From Eggerthellaceae bacterium UBA5906 (GTDB taxonomy: Bacteria > Actinomycetota > Coriobacteriia > Coriobacteriales > Eggerthellaceae), in NCBI GenBank assembly GCA_002431805.1, contig DJEE01000025.1, positions 1-47,223 of the forward strand: a stretch of DNA of 47,223 nt. The letters run 5' to 3'. Both the position numbers and the translations under genes were made by a program. How positions within the stretch are numbered: the stretch's first letter is position 1; each line of letters starts with the position of its first letter. Below the pieces are notes generated by a model that did no database searches, was not told where the DNA came from, and saw nothing but the letters and a program-made list of their open reading frames with translations. This document shows, in pieces, positions 17,594 to 25,187 of the stretch.

Positions 17594-17744
17594 TGTCGCA
17601 AACTCGCTTGTGTTTGCGTTTTAATCGGCAAGTTGCAACTAGCACCCTCTTCGACAATCAAGTTTCCCCAGTTCAAACGGCTGCATAAAATCGAGCTACT
17701 CCGCTGTTTCGCAACAAAACACAAACACGAGCGAGTTTGCGACA
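17594..17744. repeat. Inverted repeat, family 3, copy 1
   Basis: Arms TGTCGCAAACTCGCTTGTG (from 17594) and CACGAGCGAGTTTGCGACA (to 17744) extend over about 29 bp and end in T or A runs. They enclose about 93 bp. The right arm is identical, over its length, to that of the copy at 46897-47047. Confidence 0.85.
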
Positions 17745-18157
17745 TTCGCCCAATCGCGCACGCAAGAACGGATCAAACCCGCACCTTCAAGCCCATTGCG
17801 CGTCAATGCACACGTCACCGCCTTTGCTCCCCATTCGCAGCAATGCAATGTGACGGCAAACGAGAGACAGCCAAGCAGATAGCGCTCCTACAACACGCAG
17901 ACCGTCTCCACCACTTCGACCCATACGCTTCCCCGCCGCGGCCAATCCACATTCCGCAATTGCTACCACAGGCCTCTCATCTGGGATTTTGCTTGTGTTA
18001 CGTTTTGGCAACGTTTATGGCATTTCGTTGCAGACGTTGTACCGGTCGCGTGAATTCGCCGCCGATTCGCCTACATCGCCCAGCGGCAGACTAGTATGAA
18101 TGCTCGAAACATATCGGTATCTGTTCATCACATCAGCAAGGGGTTGTTCCACACATC
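17745..18157. other. Gene-free stretch upstream of lrgA
   Basis: No gene or strong motif is visible. A long rightward open frame crosses the whole gap, but it translates the tandem repeats and inverted-repeat arms and has no ribosome site, so I do not call it. The lrgAB promoter should lie near its right end. Confidence 0.5.
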
Positions 18158-18877
18158 ATGAAATCGAATAACGACGCCGCAAGCGTCAAGGGTTGTGCGC
18201 GCAAAATTTGGGCGCACACAAAAGTTTTCGTCGCTTCTGTCAAGTCCGACCTTAAAGAAACGCGCGACGAGATGTTCGAGGGAGCCAACACCCCCAAAGA
18301 GCGCCTGCAGCGCTCCGTCAAGCACGGCCTGCTGCTACTTGCGCAGTTATGCCTGATCATGGGCGTGTACGCCGCCGGTTGCGCACTGGCTTCCGTGCTG
18401 CCTATCGCACTGCCTGGCAACATTATGGGCATGGTGCTTTTGCTGGTGCTACTTGGCACGCACATCCTGAAAACGAAATACATCAGCGAGGCATGCGACT
18501 ATCTTATTGACAACATGTCTGTGTTCTTCATCCCGGCCGGCGTGGCCATCATGGGCTGCTTTTCCATGCTGGAAAACTCGGCGGCAAAGTTCGCGTTCGT
18601 GTGCATCGCCACTACGGTAATCGTGTTTTTGGCCACGTCGTACACGGTGCTGTTCGTGTCGTGGGTTATGGCGAAGCTGGGCAAGGACACCGCGCTTGCG
18701 CCCGCCGTTGAAAACAGTCAGGCAGCAGACGCCAATCAAAACGCGAAGAAATCCCAGGTCAGCAGCATGCATGATGCGAACGCACACGCTGAAGCGCACA
18801 CCAAGCACCACCCGCACACCCACAACCACGCAACCGGTGCTGGCATTGTCTCGCCCGTAGCCGGCAAGGAGGCATAA
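18158..18877 (+). CDS. lrgA: LrgA/CidA family membrane protein with a histidine-rich tail
   Basis: LrgA-type proteins are holin-like membrane proteins that, with LrgB, influence murein hydrolase activity, autolysis or export of small metabolites. The family core (about 55-175) has four hydrophobic segments, including ALASVLPIALPGNIMGMVLL and the DNMSVFFIPAGVAIM segment typical of CidA/LrgA. Two features are unusual. A charged N-terminal extension of about 50 residues precedes the core, and the C-terminus from about 205 is rich in histidine (HTKHHPHTHNH), which looks able to bind metal. With 239 residues it is nearly twice the usual 120-150. An AAGGGG lies about 15 nt before the ATG, further than normal. 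lrgB follows after a 4-nt gap. Confidence 0.88.
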   Translation: MKSNNDAASVKGCARKIWAHTKVFVASVKSDLKETRDEMFEGANTPKERLQRSVKHGLLLLAQLCLIMGVYAAGCALASVLPIALPGNIMGMVLLLVLLGTHILKTKYISEACDYLIDNMSVFFIPAGVAIMGCFSMLENSAAKFAFVCIATTVIVFLATSYTVLFVSWVMAKLGKDTALAPAVENSQAADANQNAKKSQVSSMHDANAHAEAHTKHHPHTHNHATGAGIVSPVAGKEA

Positions 18878-18881
18878 AGCC

Positions 18882-19571
18882 ATGCTCAACCTTATCGCAA
18901 CGCTTGCCATCGGCACCGTTATCTCGTTCGTTGTGTTCAAACTTGCCGTGGCGCTGTACAAAAAAGTGCGCTCGCCGCTGCTGAACCCGCTTATGGTGAC
19001 GGTGGTGTTCATCATCGCGTTTTTGTGCATCTTCCACATTCCGCTGGACTCCTACGAATCCAGCGCTCAGCTGATTTCCTTCCTGCTGGGGCCAGCCACG
19101 GTGGCACTTGCGTACTCCGTGTATCGTCAGCGTCAGATCCTCAAGCAGCACTTCATCCCCATTTTCTGCGGCTGCTTGGTGGGCTCGTGCGTTTCGATGA
19201 TCAGCGCATATACGCTGTGCGAGCTGCTGGGCCTGGGCGACGAGATGGCTGTGTCGTTCATTCCGAAATCCGTGACCACGCCTATCGCCATTGCCGTGTC
19301 GCAGGAGCTAGGCGGCATCACATCCATCACCGTCGCCGCCGTGATTATCACCGGCATTCTGGGTGCCATTTTCGCGCCGCTGATGTCAAAGATTTTCCGC
19401 GTGAACAACCGCATCGCGAAAGGCGTGGCCATTGGCACGTGCAGCCATGCGGTCGGCACCACGAAAGCGCTTGAGATGGGCGAGCTGGAAGGTGCCATGT
19501 CCGGCGTAAGCATTGCAGTATCAGGCCTGCTCACCACCGCAATCGTTATTATTACCAGCTGCTTTATGTAA
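18882..19571 (+). CDS. lrgB: LrgB/CidB family membrane protein
   Basis: LrgB works with LrgA at the membrane in control of autolysis or, in some species and in plant relatives, in transport of pyruvate or glycolate. The 229-residue protein has several hydrophobic segments. It carries the family signatures FLLGPATVALAYSVYRQR, FIPKSVTTPIAIAVSQELGG and the C-terminal GVAIGTCSHAVGTTKALEMGELEGAMSG, with a closing hydrophobic helix. It starts four nt after lrgA, with AAGGAGG at the end of that gene serving as ribosome site. A LytS-type kinase and a LytTR regulator, the classic controllers of lrgAB, are encoded 20 kb away in this window; the link is only by family. Confidence 0.94.
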   Translation: MLNLIATLAIGTVISFVVFKLAVALYKKVRSPLLNPLMVTVVFIIAFLCIFHIPLDSYESSAQLISFLLGPATVALAYSVYRQRQILKQHFIPIFCGCLVGSCVSMISAYTLCELLGLGDEMAVSFIPKSVTTPIAIAVSQELGGITSITVAAVIITGILGAIFAPLMSKIFRVNNRIAKGVAIGTCSHAVGTTKALEMGELEGAMSGVSIAVSGLLTTAIVIITSCFM

Positions 19572-19610
19572 GCAACACGCAGCCCGCGCCGCAACGTTAA
19601 CCCTACAAGC

Positions 19611-19644
19611 CAAGGAGCCCGGTCGCATGCGACCGGGCTCCTTG
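19611..19644. terminator. Perfect palindrome and probable terminator after lrgB
   Basis: A 34-bp perfect palindrome, CAAGGAGCCCGGTCGC and its complement around ATGC, lies 40 nt after the lrgB stop. The T run is weak (TGTGTATT), so it may terminate transcription inefficiently from either side. Confidence 0.65.
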
Positions 19645-19669
19645 TGTATTCGGCACCATATGCAAGTGA

Positions 19670-19867
19670 TTTCACAATCTTGCTGCCAAAATTTGCGATT
19701 ATGTGTGCTCTGGCGGCGCGTAGCTGCATCTTCGTAGCCTTCCGCGCTCAATATCGCTTGTTTTTAGCGCGTTCGCGCAACAATATATCGCGCTTATTAC
19801 ATCTAGAGTCGCGGGGATACCCAACAAGCGCACACCACCGCAAATTTTGACAGCAGCAGTGTAAACT
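19670..19867. repeat. Long imperfect inverted repeat between lrgB and the alcohol dehydrogenase
   Basis: Arms of about 48 bp share an exact CAAAATTTGCG/CGCAAATTTTG block, with GCTG and TGTG pairs at matching distances. They enclose about 100 bp without a gene. No second copy was seen in the window. Confidence 0.65.
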
Positions 19868-19873
19868 CCCTCA

Positions 19874-19914
19874 AAAACAAGCCCCATGCAACGGCGCGTG
19901 CCGTTGCATGGGGG
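19874..19914 (-). terminator. Terminator of the alcohol dehydrogenase gene
   Basis: GCCCCATGCAACGGC pairs perfectly with GCCGTTGCATGGGG (19881-19914). On the minus strand TTGTTTTTG follows. It begins ten nt after the dehydrogenase stop codon. Confidence 0.88.
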
Positions 19915-19924
19915 CAGCAAAACC

Positions 19925-21109
19925 TTACAGCGCCAGGCGGTAGATTTCTGCGGCGTCTTCCATCGTCAGCTTCTTGAAGCTGCCAAACGGCTCGCCTTTG
20001 TTCTCGCGCAACGTGGGGATCATCTCGGCGATGGCATCCTCAATGCCGTCCTCGTCAAGCCCCAGCTCGCTTAAGCTAGTTGGCATACCCAAGCTGGCGA
20101 AGAACATGCGCGTCTCGTCGATAGCCGACAGCGCATCCGATTCCACGTCGCCCGTAGGCGCCAAACCGAATACTTCGCTGCCGTACTGCGCGAAGCGCGC
20201 GGGATTCGCATCGTACACGTACTCCATCCACGCGGGGAACAAGCAGGCCAGCCCCGCGCCGTGCGTGACGGTGGTATCGAAGGCAGAAAGCTCGTGCTCA
20301 AGCCCGTGCGTCGCCCAATCCTCGTGACGGCCCATACCCATAAGGCCCTGGTGGCACAGCATGCCGGCCCACATGATATTCGCGCGCGCGTCGTAGTTTT
20401 CAGGCTCGGCTAGAACGCGCGGCGCCTCGGCGCGGATGGTGCGCATAAGCGACAGATTCATGCCGTCGGTCACAGGTACCGGACCAACATCGTCGAAGAA
20501 GCGCTCCAGCAGGTGACAATACATATCAGTGATGCCTGCAGCCGTTTGGAACGGTGGCAACGTAAACGTAAGTTCCGGGTTCATAAACGCCAGCTTGGGG
20601 CGCTGATAGTTGTTAGCGTAACCGGTTTTCATGCCCAGCTCATCGTTGCTGATAACCGTGTTTTTCGACGCCTCGCTGCCGGCTGCCGGAATGGTGAGCA
20701 CCACGGCAATGGGCAGCACATTGGTGTTCGGGTGCTTCTTCGTGATGAGCTCCCACACGTCGTAATCGATGCACGCACCGTTGGCAATGGCCTTCGCCGA
20801 GTCCACCACCGAGCCGCCGCCCACAGCCAGTACCCAGTCCACGCCGTGCTCCTTGCACAGCGCAACACCCTCGCGCACCAGGCCAATCTCGGGGTTCGGC
20901 CGCACGCCGCCAAGCTGCACGTACGCAATGCCGGCATCGTCCAGCGACGCGCACACGCGATCTATCAAACCCGACTTCACAGCGCTTTGCCCGCCGAAAT
21001 GCAGCAGCACCTTGCGCGCGCCACGCTCGGCAAGCATGGGGCCGACCTTCGCCTCGGCGTTGTGGCCGAACACGAAATGCGTAGGGGAAACGAACTCGAA
21101 GTCTTCCAT
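19925..21109 (-). CDS. Iron-containing alcohol dehydrogenase, butanol dehydrogenase (BdhA/YqhD) type
   Basis: This group III alcohol dehydrogenase interconverts aldehydes and alcohols with NAD(P)H and a divalent metal, usually Fe2+. The 394-residue protein has the dinucleotide-binding GGGSVVDSAKAIA near 100. The metal ligands appear as Asp and His in GITDMYCHLLERFF, and two His in THGLEHELSAFDTTVTHGAG. These patterns fit the BdhA/YqhD branch, which reduces butyraldehyde and other short aldehydes. The start ATG is preceded by a GGTTTCC stretch on the minus strand with no textbook ribosome site. The gene stands alone with its own terminator. The true substrate is unknown; disposal of aldehydes is a reasonable guess. 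Confidence 0.93.
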   Translation of the reverse strand: MEDFEFVSPTHFVFGHNAEAKVGPMLAERGARKVLLHFGGQSAVKSGLIDRVCASLDDAGIAYVQLGGVRPNPEIGLVREGVALCKEHGVDWVLAVGGGSVVDSAKAIANGACIDYDVWELITKKHPNTNVLPIAVVLTIPAAGSEASKNTVISNDELGMKTGYANNYQRPKLAFMNPELTFTLPPFQTAAGITDMYCHLLERFFDDVGPVPVTDGMNLSLMRTIRAEAPRVLAEPENYDARANIMWAGMLCHQGLMGMGRHEDWATHGLEHELSAFDTTVTHGAGLACLFPAWMEYVYDANPARFAQYGSEVFGLAPTGDVESDALSAIDETRMFFASLGMPTSLSELGLDEDGIEDAIAEMIPTLRENKGEPFGSFKKLTMEDAAEIYRLAL

Positions 21110-21237
21110 GGAAACCGCCTTCCTCGGTTGCGGGAAAAACAGCCGCCCGCCTCACCCGCGAGCAACATTGCGGCCAGTATACCGCGCAACCACCTCCCTG
21201 CCGAGGGTGAAACCCTCCACCGGCACGTACGGCAAGC

Positions 21238-21513
21238 ATTCCAATTTGCAGCAGTATTGACGGTTTTACGGCAGAACAGAAAGATATTGGAACGCTTTGC
21301 GGGCAAGCAGCATACGTATACGGGACATTGCAATGTCCCGTATTTCGCGGTCATGGCGCTGACCTGCGCAAACGCATTTGCGATTTCCTCTTCTATTGGA
21401 ATACCCCACTCAAGCGGAGGGGGCGCGTTCCAACATCTTGCCGTTTTGACGAAAAGCATTCCAACTTCTGAACAAGTTGCCGAAAAACCGTCATTTTAGC
21501 TGCGTATTGGAAA
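21238..21513. repeat. Composite inverted repeat with a central 26-bp palindrome
   Basis: The left arm (21238-21295) and right arm (21425-21513) share blocks such as ATTCCAA, GACGGTTTT, CGGCA and TTGGAACGC in inverted order. The right arm carries an extra 20-30 bp. A perfect 26-bp palindrome (21318-21343, core GGGACATTG/CAATGTCCC) sits between them. No gene is inside. It lies just upstream of the alcohol dehydrogenase gene. Confidence 0.7.
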
Positions 21514-21594
21514 ACGAAGACCGTGCACCGCAAACGGCTGCAGCGTCGAGCAGCCATATCGTCGAGCAGCTGCGGCTTGCCTGCAACAAACCGA

Positions 21595-21632
21595 AAGCAA
21601 AAAAGAAAGCCGGAGAGGAAGGCTCCGGCTTT
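21595..21632 (-). terminator. Terminator on the minus strand downstream of a structured RNA candidate
   Basis: AAAGCCGGAG and CTCCGGCTTT form a perfect 10-bp stem with a 7-nt loop. On the minus strand CTTTTTTG follows. No protein gene ends here, so it must end an RNA transcript or the read-through from ferritin. Confidence 0.8.
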
Positions 21633-21649
21633 GAAAGGAATCCCGACAG

Positions 21650-21701
21650 GTTTGCAGGTTCTTGGCAACCCGCGTTCCGCTTGGCGCGGAACTTTGCAAA
21701 C
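21650..21701 (-). ncRNA. Candidate structured RNA: compact three-way junction before a terminator
   Basis: Within 52 nt three stems pair perfectly. GTTTGCA with TGCAAAC closes the junction (7 bp), GTTCCGC with GCGGAAC forms one arm (7 bp, loop GCCAA on the minus strand), and GGTT with AACC forms the other (4 bp, loop GCCAAG). The terminator hairpin lies 17 nt downstream on the minus strand. The two loops carry nearly the same sequence. Upstream, TTGACA (21925-21930) and TATTAT (21900-21905) could form a promoter, although the 19-nt spacing is long. It does not match a riboswitch class I can recognise by eye. It could also be part of a repeat element. Confidence 0.45.
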
Positions 21702-21893
21702 ACGAGACAGTCATTTGGCGAAGATAGTCATATCAGTAATTGCAAAATATCCACTGTCGGATACTTATGCATTTTACACACCGCTCAGCATCTTGCAATG
21801 CCTTCACAAAGCGTCCACGCAGGTTAAACGCTGTTTTCATAGCGTTTGAACTCGAATTATAGGGCGGGTTTTCAACAAATCATTTTTTGATAG

Positions 21894-21930
21894 TTTTGCA
21901 TAATACGTGACATAGTATGCAAAATGTCAA
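21894..21930 (-). promoter_or_regulatory. Possible minus-strand promoter within a palindrome
   Basis: TTTTGCATA (21894-21902) and TATGCAAAA (21916-21924) form a 31-bp interrupted palindrome. A perfect TTGACA -35 (21925-21930) and a TATTAT -10 (21900-21905) on the minus strand frame it, so a dimeric regulator bound here could block the promoter. It would drive the structured RNA candidate. Confidence 0.4.
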
Positions 21931-21940
21931 TTTAGCAACA

Positions 21941-21979
21941 AAAACGCCGTGCCGCAGCCACCGCCGCAGCACGGCTTTT
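21941..21979. terminator. Bidirectional terminator between ferritin and the RNA candidate
   Basis: GCCGTGC (21946-21952) and GCACGGC (21969-21975) pair, with AAAA on the left and TTTT on the right. Both strands therefore have a stem followed by T. It lies 255 nt past the ferritin stop. Confidence 0.7.
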
Positions 21980-22233
21980 GGCCAATACAGCCACCAACCG
22001 AACGCCACACATGCGCTCATGTCCGCACGGCGCATAACGAGCAAGAGCTGCCAGCAAAATGCATACCAAGCTAATCCAGCGCCGAAAAGTACGAAAGACG
22101 CTGCACGCTCGATGCGGGGGTGCAAAACCGTATGCTAAGCAAGCCCACTCTACGCAGGCGCATCTTACGCACCCGCAAACGTACGGCATGCTAAAGCACG
22201 CGCCAACACAGCGTATGCTAGCAGCCCGCCGCC
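21980..22233. other. Gene-free stretch downstream of ferritin
   Basis: No convincing gene is seen. Short related words, GTATGCTAAGCA, GGCATGCTAAAGCA and GCGTATGCTAGCA, recur at 22130, 22187 and 22210 with about 20-60 bp spacing. Open frames on either strand cross the terminator and lack ribosome sites. Confidence 0.4.
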
Positions 22234-22749
22234 CTACGCAGTTGCCAGCGGGCTGGGCACCGCGTATACGCGCGCGGCGTTTTCCTGGTCAAGATCGTAG
22301 AGCGCCTTGGCATCGCTGCCGAACAGCTTCATGCGCGCTACCTGCTTTTCGGCGTTGTCCTCTTCCTCCTGCTGCTCGGTGATGAACCAGTCCAGGAACT
22401 TCATGGTGCGGTAATCCTTCGCCTCAAGCGCGGCGGTATAGATGTCGTTGATGGTGCCCGTGATGTACTTCTCGTGCTCCAGTGCAGCCTCAAGCGGCTC
22501 CAGATGATTGCTGAACGTTTTGTCGGGCTGGTCGATGGCCTGCAGCTTTACCTTGCAGCCGTTGTCGTGGAGGTAGTTGCGGAAAATCAGCGCGTGGTCG
22601 CGCTCTTCTTGCGTTTGAATCTCATACCAGTGCGCAAAGCCTTCAAGCCCTTCTTCCTGGTAGTAGTCGGCAAACGACAAGTACAAGTACGCCGAATACA
22701 GCTCCTTGCGAATTTGGTCGTTTAACAGCTCATACACCTTTGCATCCAT
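22234..22749 (-). CDS. Ferritin (FtnA type, non-haem)
   Basis: Ferritin stores iron as a mineral inside a 24-subunit shell after oxidising Fe2+ at a diiron centre. The 171-residue length and four-helix pattern fit FtnA. Likely metal ligands are in the first helix (RKELYSAYLYL), in QTQEERDHALIF (the ExxH pair), and in the C-terminal TEQQEEE segment. The start ATG follows AAGGAG by seven nt; a frame extension upstream to 22899 has no support. The gene stands alone between repeat-rich gaps. In an anaerobe it would also protect against iron-driven damage on contact with air, in line with the cytochrome bd oxidase nearby. Confidence 0.95.
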   Translation of the reverse strand: MDAKVYELLNDQIRKELYSAYLYLSFADYYQEEGLEGFAHWYEIQTQEERDHALIFRNYLHDNGCKVKLQAIDQPDKTFSNHLEPLEAALEHEKYITGTINDIYTAALEAKDYRTMKFLDWFITEQQEEEDNAEKQVARMKLFGSDAKALYDLDQENAARVYAVPSPLATA

Positions 22750-22833
22750 AACGTTCTCCTTAAAACGCGCCCGACCACGCCGAGCCCGACTCCAGTAAGC
22801 AAGCCCATAGTACTCCCACCCGAATCGCACTGC

Positions 22834-23009
22834 GCCCTTCCGTGCATGGTTTTGCAGAAATCTAAGATTAAAAATCGCACACCCCGCCCTTCCGTGCACG
22901 GTTTTTACGGCATTTTCTTCCAGAATGCACTAGCAGCAGCAACGAAGCCCCAGGTCGACCACTTCAGCATAAGGAAAATCACCTGCAAAACCGCGCACGG
23001 AAGGGAAAC
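22834..23009. repeat. Three-unit repeat upstream of ferritin, two direct and one inverted
   Basis: GCCCTTCCGTGCATGGTTTT (22834-22853) recurs directly as GCCCTTCCGTGCACGGTTTT (22886-22905), each preceded by AATCGCAC. It recurs inverted as AAAACCGCGCACGGAAGGG near 22987. The element lies just upstream of the ferritin promoter region. Confidence 0.8.
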
Positions 23010-23100
23010 CATGTCAACCGAGGAAGCAGAATAGGACAACTGATAGCCCGCAAGATACAGAACAGTACCTGAACTGCCTCCCATTTCTGGTCGCGAGGAG

Positions 23101-23648
23101 CGTGGGACAGGGGTCGGGTACCGTCTCACAATGCCTCATAAAGCTCATAGCGTCCAAAGTGGACCTGGACGCCCACGTGGCCCGTTGGAACACGAGGAGG
23201 CAGCAGGTCAAGCTAGGGGGACTAACCTGAAAGGAGTTCCGGAACCAGTCCCTTGTGGCGTAGCCTTTATAAAGCCGTCGTGGGGAAAGGGGCGTAGGAC
23301 AGGGGTCGAGTACCGTCTCGCCTTGGAAGGGGATGCGACGAGGGGCGGGTGCGTCGCACCTGTTAGCCGTGCGGGTCGGACCTTGGCGGCAGGAGCGTGG
23401 CGGAAGTCGGGCGCAGAATGCAAAAAGCCATCGCCCGGAGGGAATTGGGCGATGGCTTATGGGGAAGGCGGCCGATAGTTGGAGGGGTTTACGCGCTCGT
23501 CTCGGCCAAAGCGGGCGCGGGCAGCGGGACCGGCGAAAGCCCCGCCAGAAAATCTTGCACACTGTGGCAGCACGCCAGTGCGACCCCGCCCCGTGGGACG
23601 GGGTCGAGCACCGTCCCAATCGTGGGACAGGGGTCGGGCGCCGTTCCA
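23101..23648. repeat. Four scattered copies of a 28-bp GTGGGACAGGGGTCGGG repeat
   Basis: Copies start near 23102, 23294, 23592 and 23622. Each is quasi-palindromic, with GTGGGAC at the left and a form of GTCTCAC or GTTCCAA at the right. They are unevenly spaced, so they are not a CRISPR array. The whole 22.75-23.74 kb gap has no gene that I can support. Confidence 0.75.
23422..23458 (-). terminator. Terminator of the molybdoenzyme operon
   Basis: AAGCCATCGCCC (23425-23436) and GGGCGATGGCTT (23447-23458) form a perfect 12-bp stem. On the minus strand TTTTTG follows. It lies about 280 nt after the stop of the NrfD-like gene. Confidence 0.85.
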
Positions 23649-23737
23649 ACTCGAGACGGCACACCAGGCGCGCCGCCCCGGCAGGCTGCTTGCCGGCCAG
23701 CGCCCTTACGCGCCAGCCGGCAAGCGCGACAGCGGCC

Positions 23738-24634
23738 CTACAGCACCCAGGGCACCGTCATGGTCACCGGCACCGCGGCCAGCAGCACCAGCAGACGAAG
23801 GACGAAGCCGCCGACCAGAACGCCGATGTCGGAACCGGCGCTGATCATGTGGGCCGTCTTGGACTCCTCGAACTCCTTGGGGCTGAAGAACAGCATCTTC
23901 GTCTCCAGGATCGTCGGGATCACCAGGCCAACGGCCACGAACAGCACCCAGAACACCACCGCGTACTTGCCGCACACGAGCGCCTGCACGGAGGCCAGGC
24001 CGGCCGTGGAGTTCGTCGCCGTGATGAACAGCAGCGCCGCCACCAGCAGCATCTCGATGCACGGGAAGCAGAAGTGGAACTTCTTGAACACGCCAACGCG
24101 GTTGAACTCCTCGGGGCACTTGAACACGCCGGCAAGAAGCACGATTGCCATGCCGGTGGACATAGCCGACACCAGGAACAGGATGGGCAGCAGCGCGTTG
24201 TTCCACAGCGGGAACGTCTTGCAAACGCCCAGCAGGCAGCCGGTGTAGATGGCCACGCAGATGCCGAGCACGGCACCCACGATCTCAAGCCACATAGGCA
24301 CGCGATGCTTCGTCAGGTCCAGGATCAGCGCAATCAGCGCGATGATCACGAACAGCGCCAGGATGACGACGCCCCAGGTCATCACGGACCCGAAGTTCGT
24401 CAGCAGCAGGGCGAAGCGCAGCGGGTTGCTGAAGCCCGCCTTCGCGTCGAACATCAGCAGCACCAGGCCGACGATGACCACGATCGGGGCGATCAGGTGC
24501 CCCAGCTTGCGCATGGTCACGGCCTCGGGGTGGCGCCAGGCAAGGAAGGCCGAGGTGGCGAACGCGCCGCCGCCCAAGCCGCCTAAGAACAGGTAGCAGG
24601 CGATGATGCCGCTCCAAATAGGTGTGTACTCCAT
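23738..24634 (-). CDS. NrfD/PsrC-type quinone-interacting membrane subunit
   Basis: This 298-residue protein has about eight hydrophobic segments and belongs to the NrfD/PsrC family, which exchanges electrons between the membrane quinone pool and a periplasmic or outer-face iron-sulfur subunit without using haem. The N-terminus PIWSGIIACYLFLGGLGGGAF is the family signature, followed by FDAKAGFSNPLRF. It is the last gene of the molybdoenzyme operon, seven nt after the ferredoxin subunit, and would anchor the complex. Whether the complex reduces a substrate with quinol or the reverse cannot be read from this gene. Confidence 0.92.
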   Translation of the reverse strand: MEYTPIWSGIIACYLFLGGLGGGAFATSAFLAWRHPEAVTMRKLGHLIAPIVVIVGLVLLMFDAKAGFSNPLRFALLLTNFGSVMTWGVVILALFVIIALIALILDLTKHRVPMWLEIVGAVLGICVAIYTGCLLGVCKTFPLWNNALLPILFLVSAMSTGMAIVLLAGVFKCPEEFNRVGVFKKFHFCFPCIEMLLVAALLFITATNSTAGLASVQALVCGKYAVVFWVLFVAVGLVIPTILETKMLFFSPKEFEESKTAHMISAGSDIGVLVGGFVLRLLVLLAAVPVTMTVPWVL

Positions 24635-24641
24635 CTCAGCA

Positions 24642-25184
24642 TCACCTCACGTAATAGACTTTGGACTTGGTCAGGTCGCCGGCGATGGGTGCGGCATGCG
24701 TAGCCGCAATCTCCTTCACCAACTCGCAGTCCGGGTCGTCCAGGTCGCCAAAGATACGAGCACCCGTGGGGCAAGCCGTCACGCAGCTGCACATCTCGGT
24801 GCCGCTCGTGTAGTTGGACACGGTGCAGAAACGGCACTTGTCCACAGCGCCCGTCTTCTCGTTGCGGTTACGCACCTGGTAGGGGCACGCAGCCATGCAA
24901 TACAGGCAGCCGATGCAACGGCCCTGGTCGACCTCGACGATGCCGTCGGTGCCGATGTGCGCGGCGCCCGTAGGGCACACGCTTGCGCACGGAGCGTCCT
25001 CGCAGTGCATGCACTGCAGCGGCACGTGCTCCACCGTCACGGACGGATACTCGCCAACCTCACGCTCCTCAAAGCGGATGAACGAATCGGTGGGATCCAG
25101 GCCGTTCTGACGCTGGCAGGCGGTGCGGCAAGCGTAGCAGCCGATGCACTTCTTCGTGTTAATCAACATTCCATAGCGTGCCAT
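24642..25184 (-). CDS. Four-cluster ferredoxin subunit (PsrB/PhsB/DmsB type)
   Basis: This 180-residue protein is the electron-transfer subunit that links the molybdenum subunit to the NrfD-like anchor. Four cysteine groups are visible: CIGCYACRTACQ, CMHCEDAPCASVCP, CIGCLYCMAACP and, split, CRFCTV with CSCVTACP. That spacing predicts four [4Fe-4S] clusters. There is no signal peptide, as in DmsB and PsrB, which travel with the Tat-exported partner. The ATG is three nt after the stop of the catalytic gene, with AGTAGGTG as a weak ribosome site, so translation is probably coupled. Confidence 0.95.
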   Translation of the reverse strand: MARYGMLINTKKCIGCYACRTACQRQNGLDPTDSFIRFEEREVGEYPSVTVEHVPLQCMHCEDAPCASVCPTGAAHIGTDGIVEVDQGRCIGCLYCMAACPYQVRNRNEKTGAVDKCRFCTVSNYTSGTEMCSCVTACPTGARIFGDLDDPDCELVKEIAATHAAPIAGDLTKSKVYYVR

Positions 25185-25187
25185 ATG

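Noticed and set aside
17288-18094. Open frame of 268 codons through the cydA-lrgA gap
   Set aside because: It translates minisatellite units and inverted-repeat arms, lacks a ribosome site and shows no protein-like composition.
21880-22125. 81-codon hydrophobic frame on the minus strand
   Set aside because: It crosses the bidirectional terminator, is rich in Trp and Arg in no clear pattern, and has no ribosome site.
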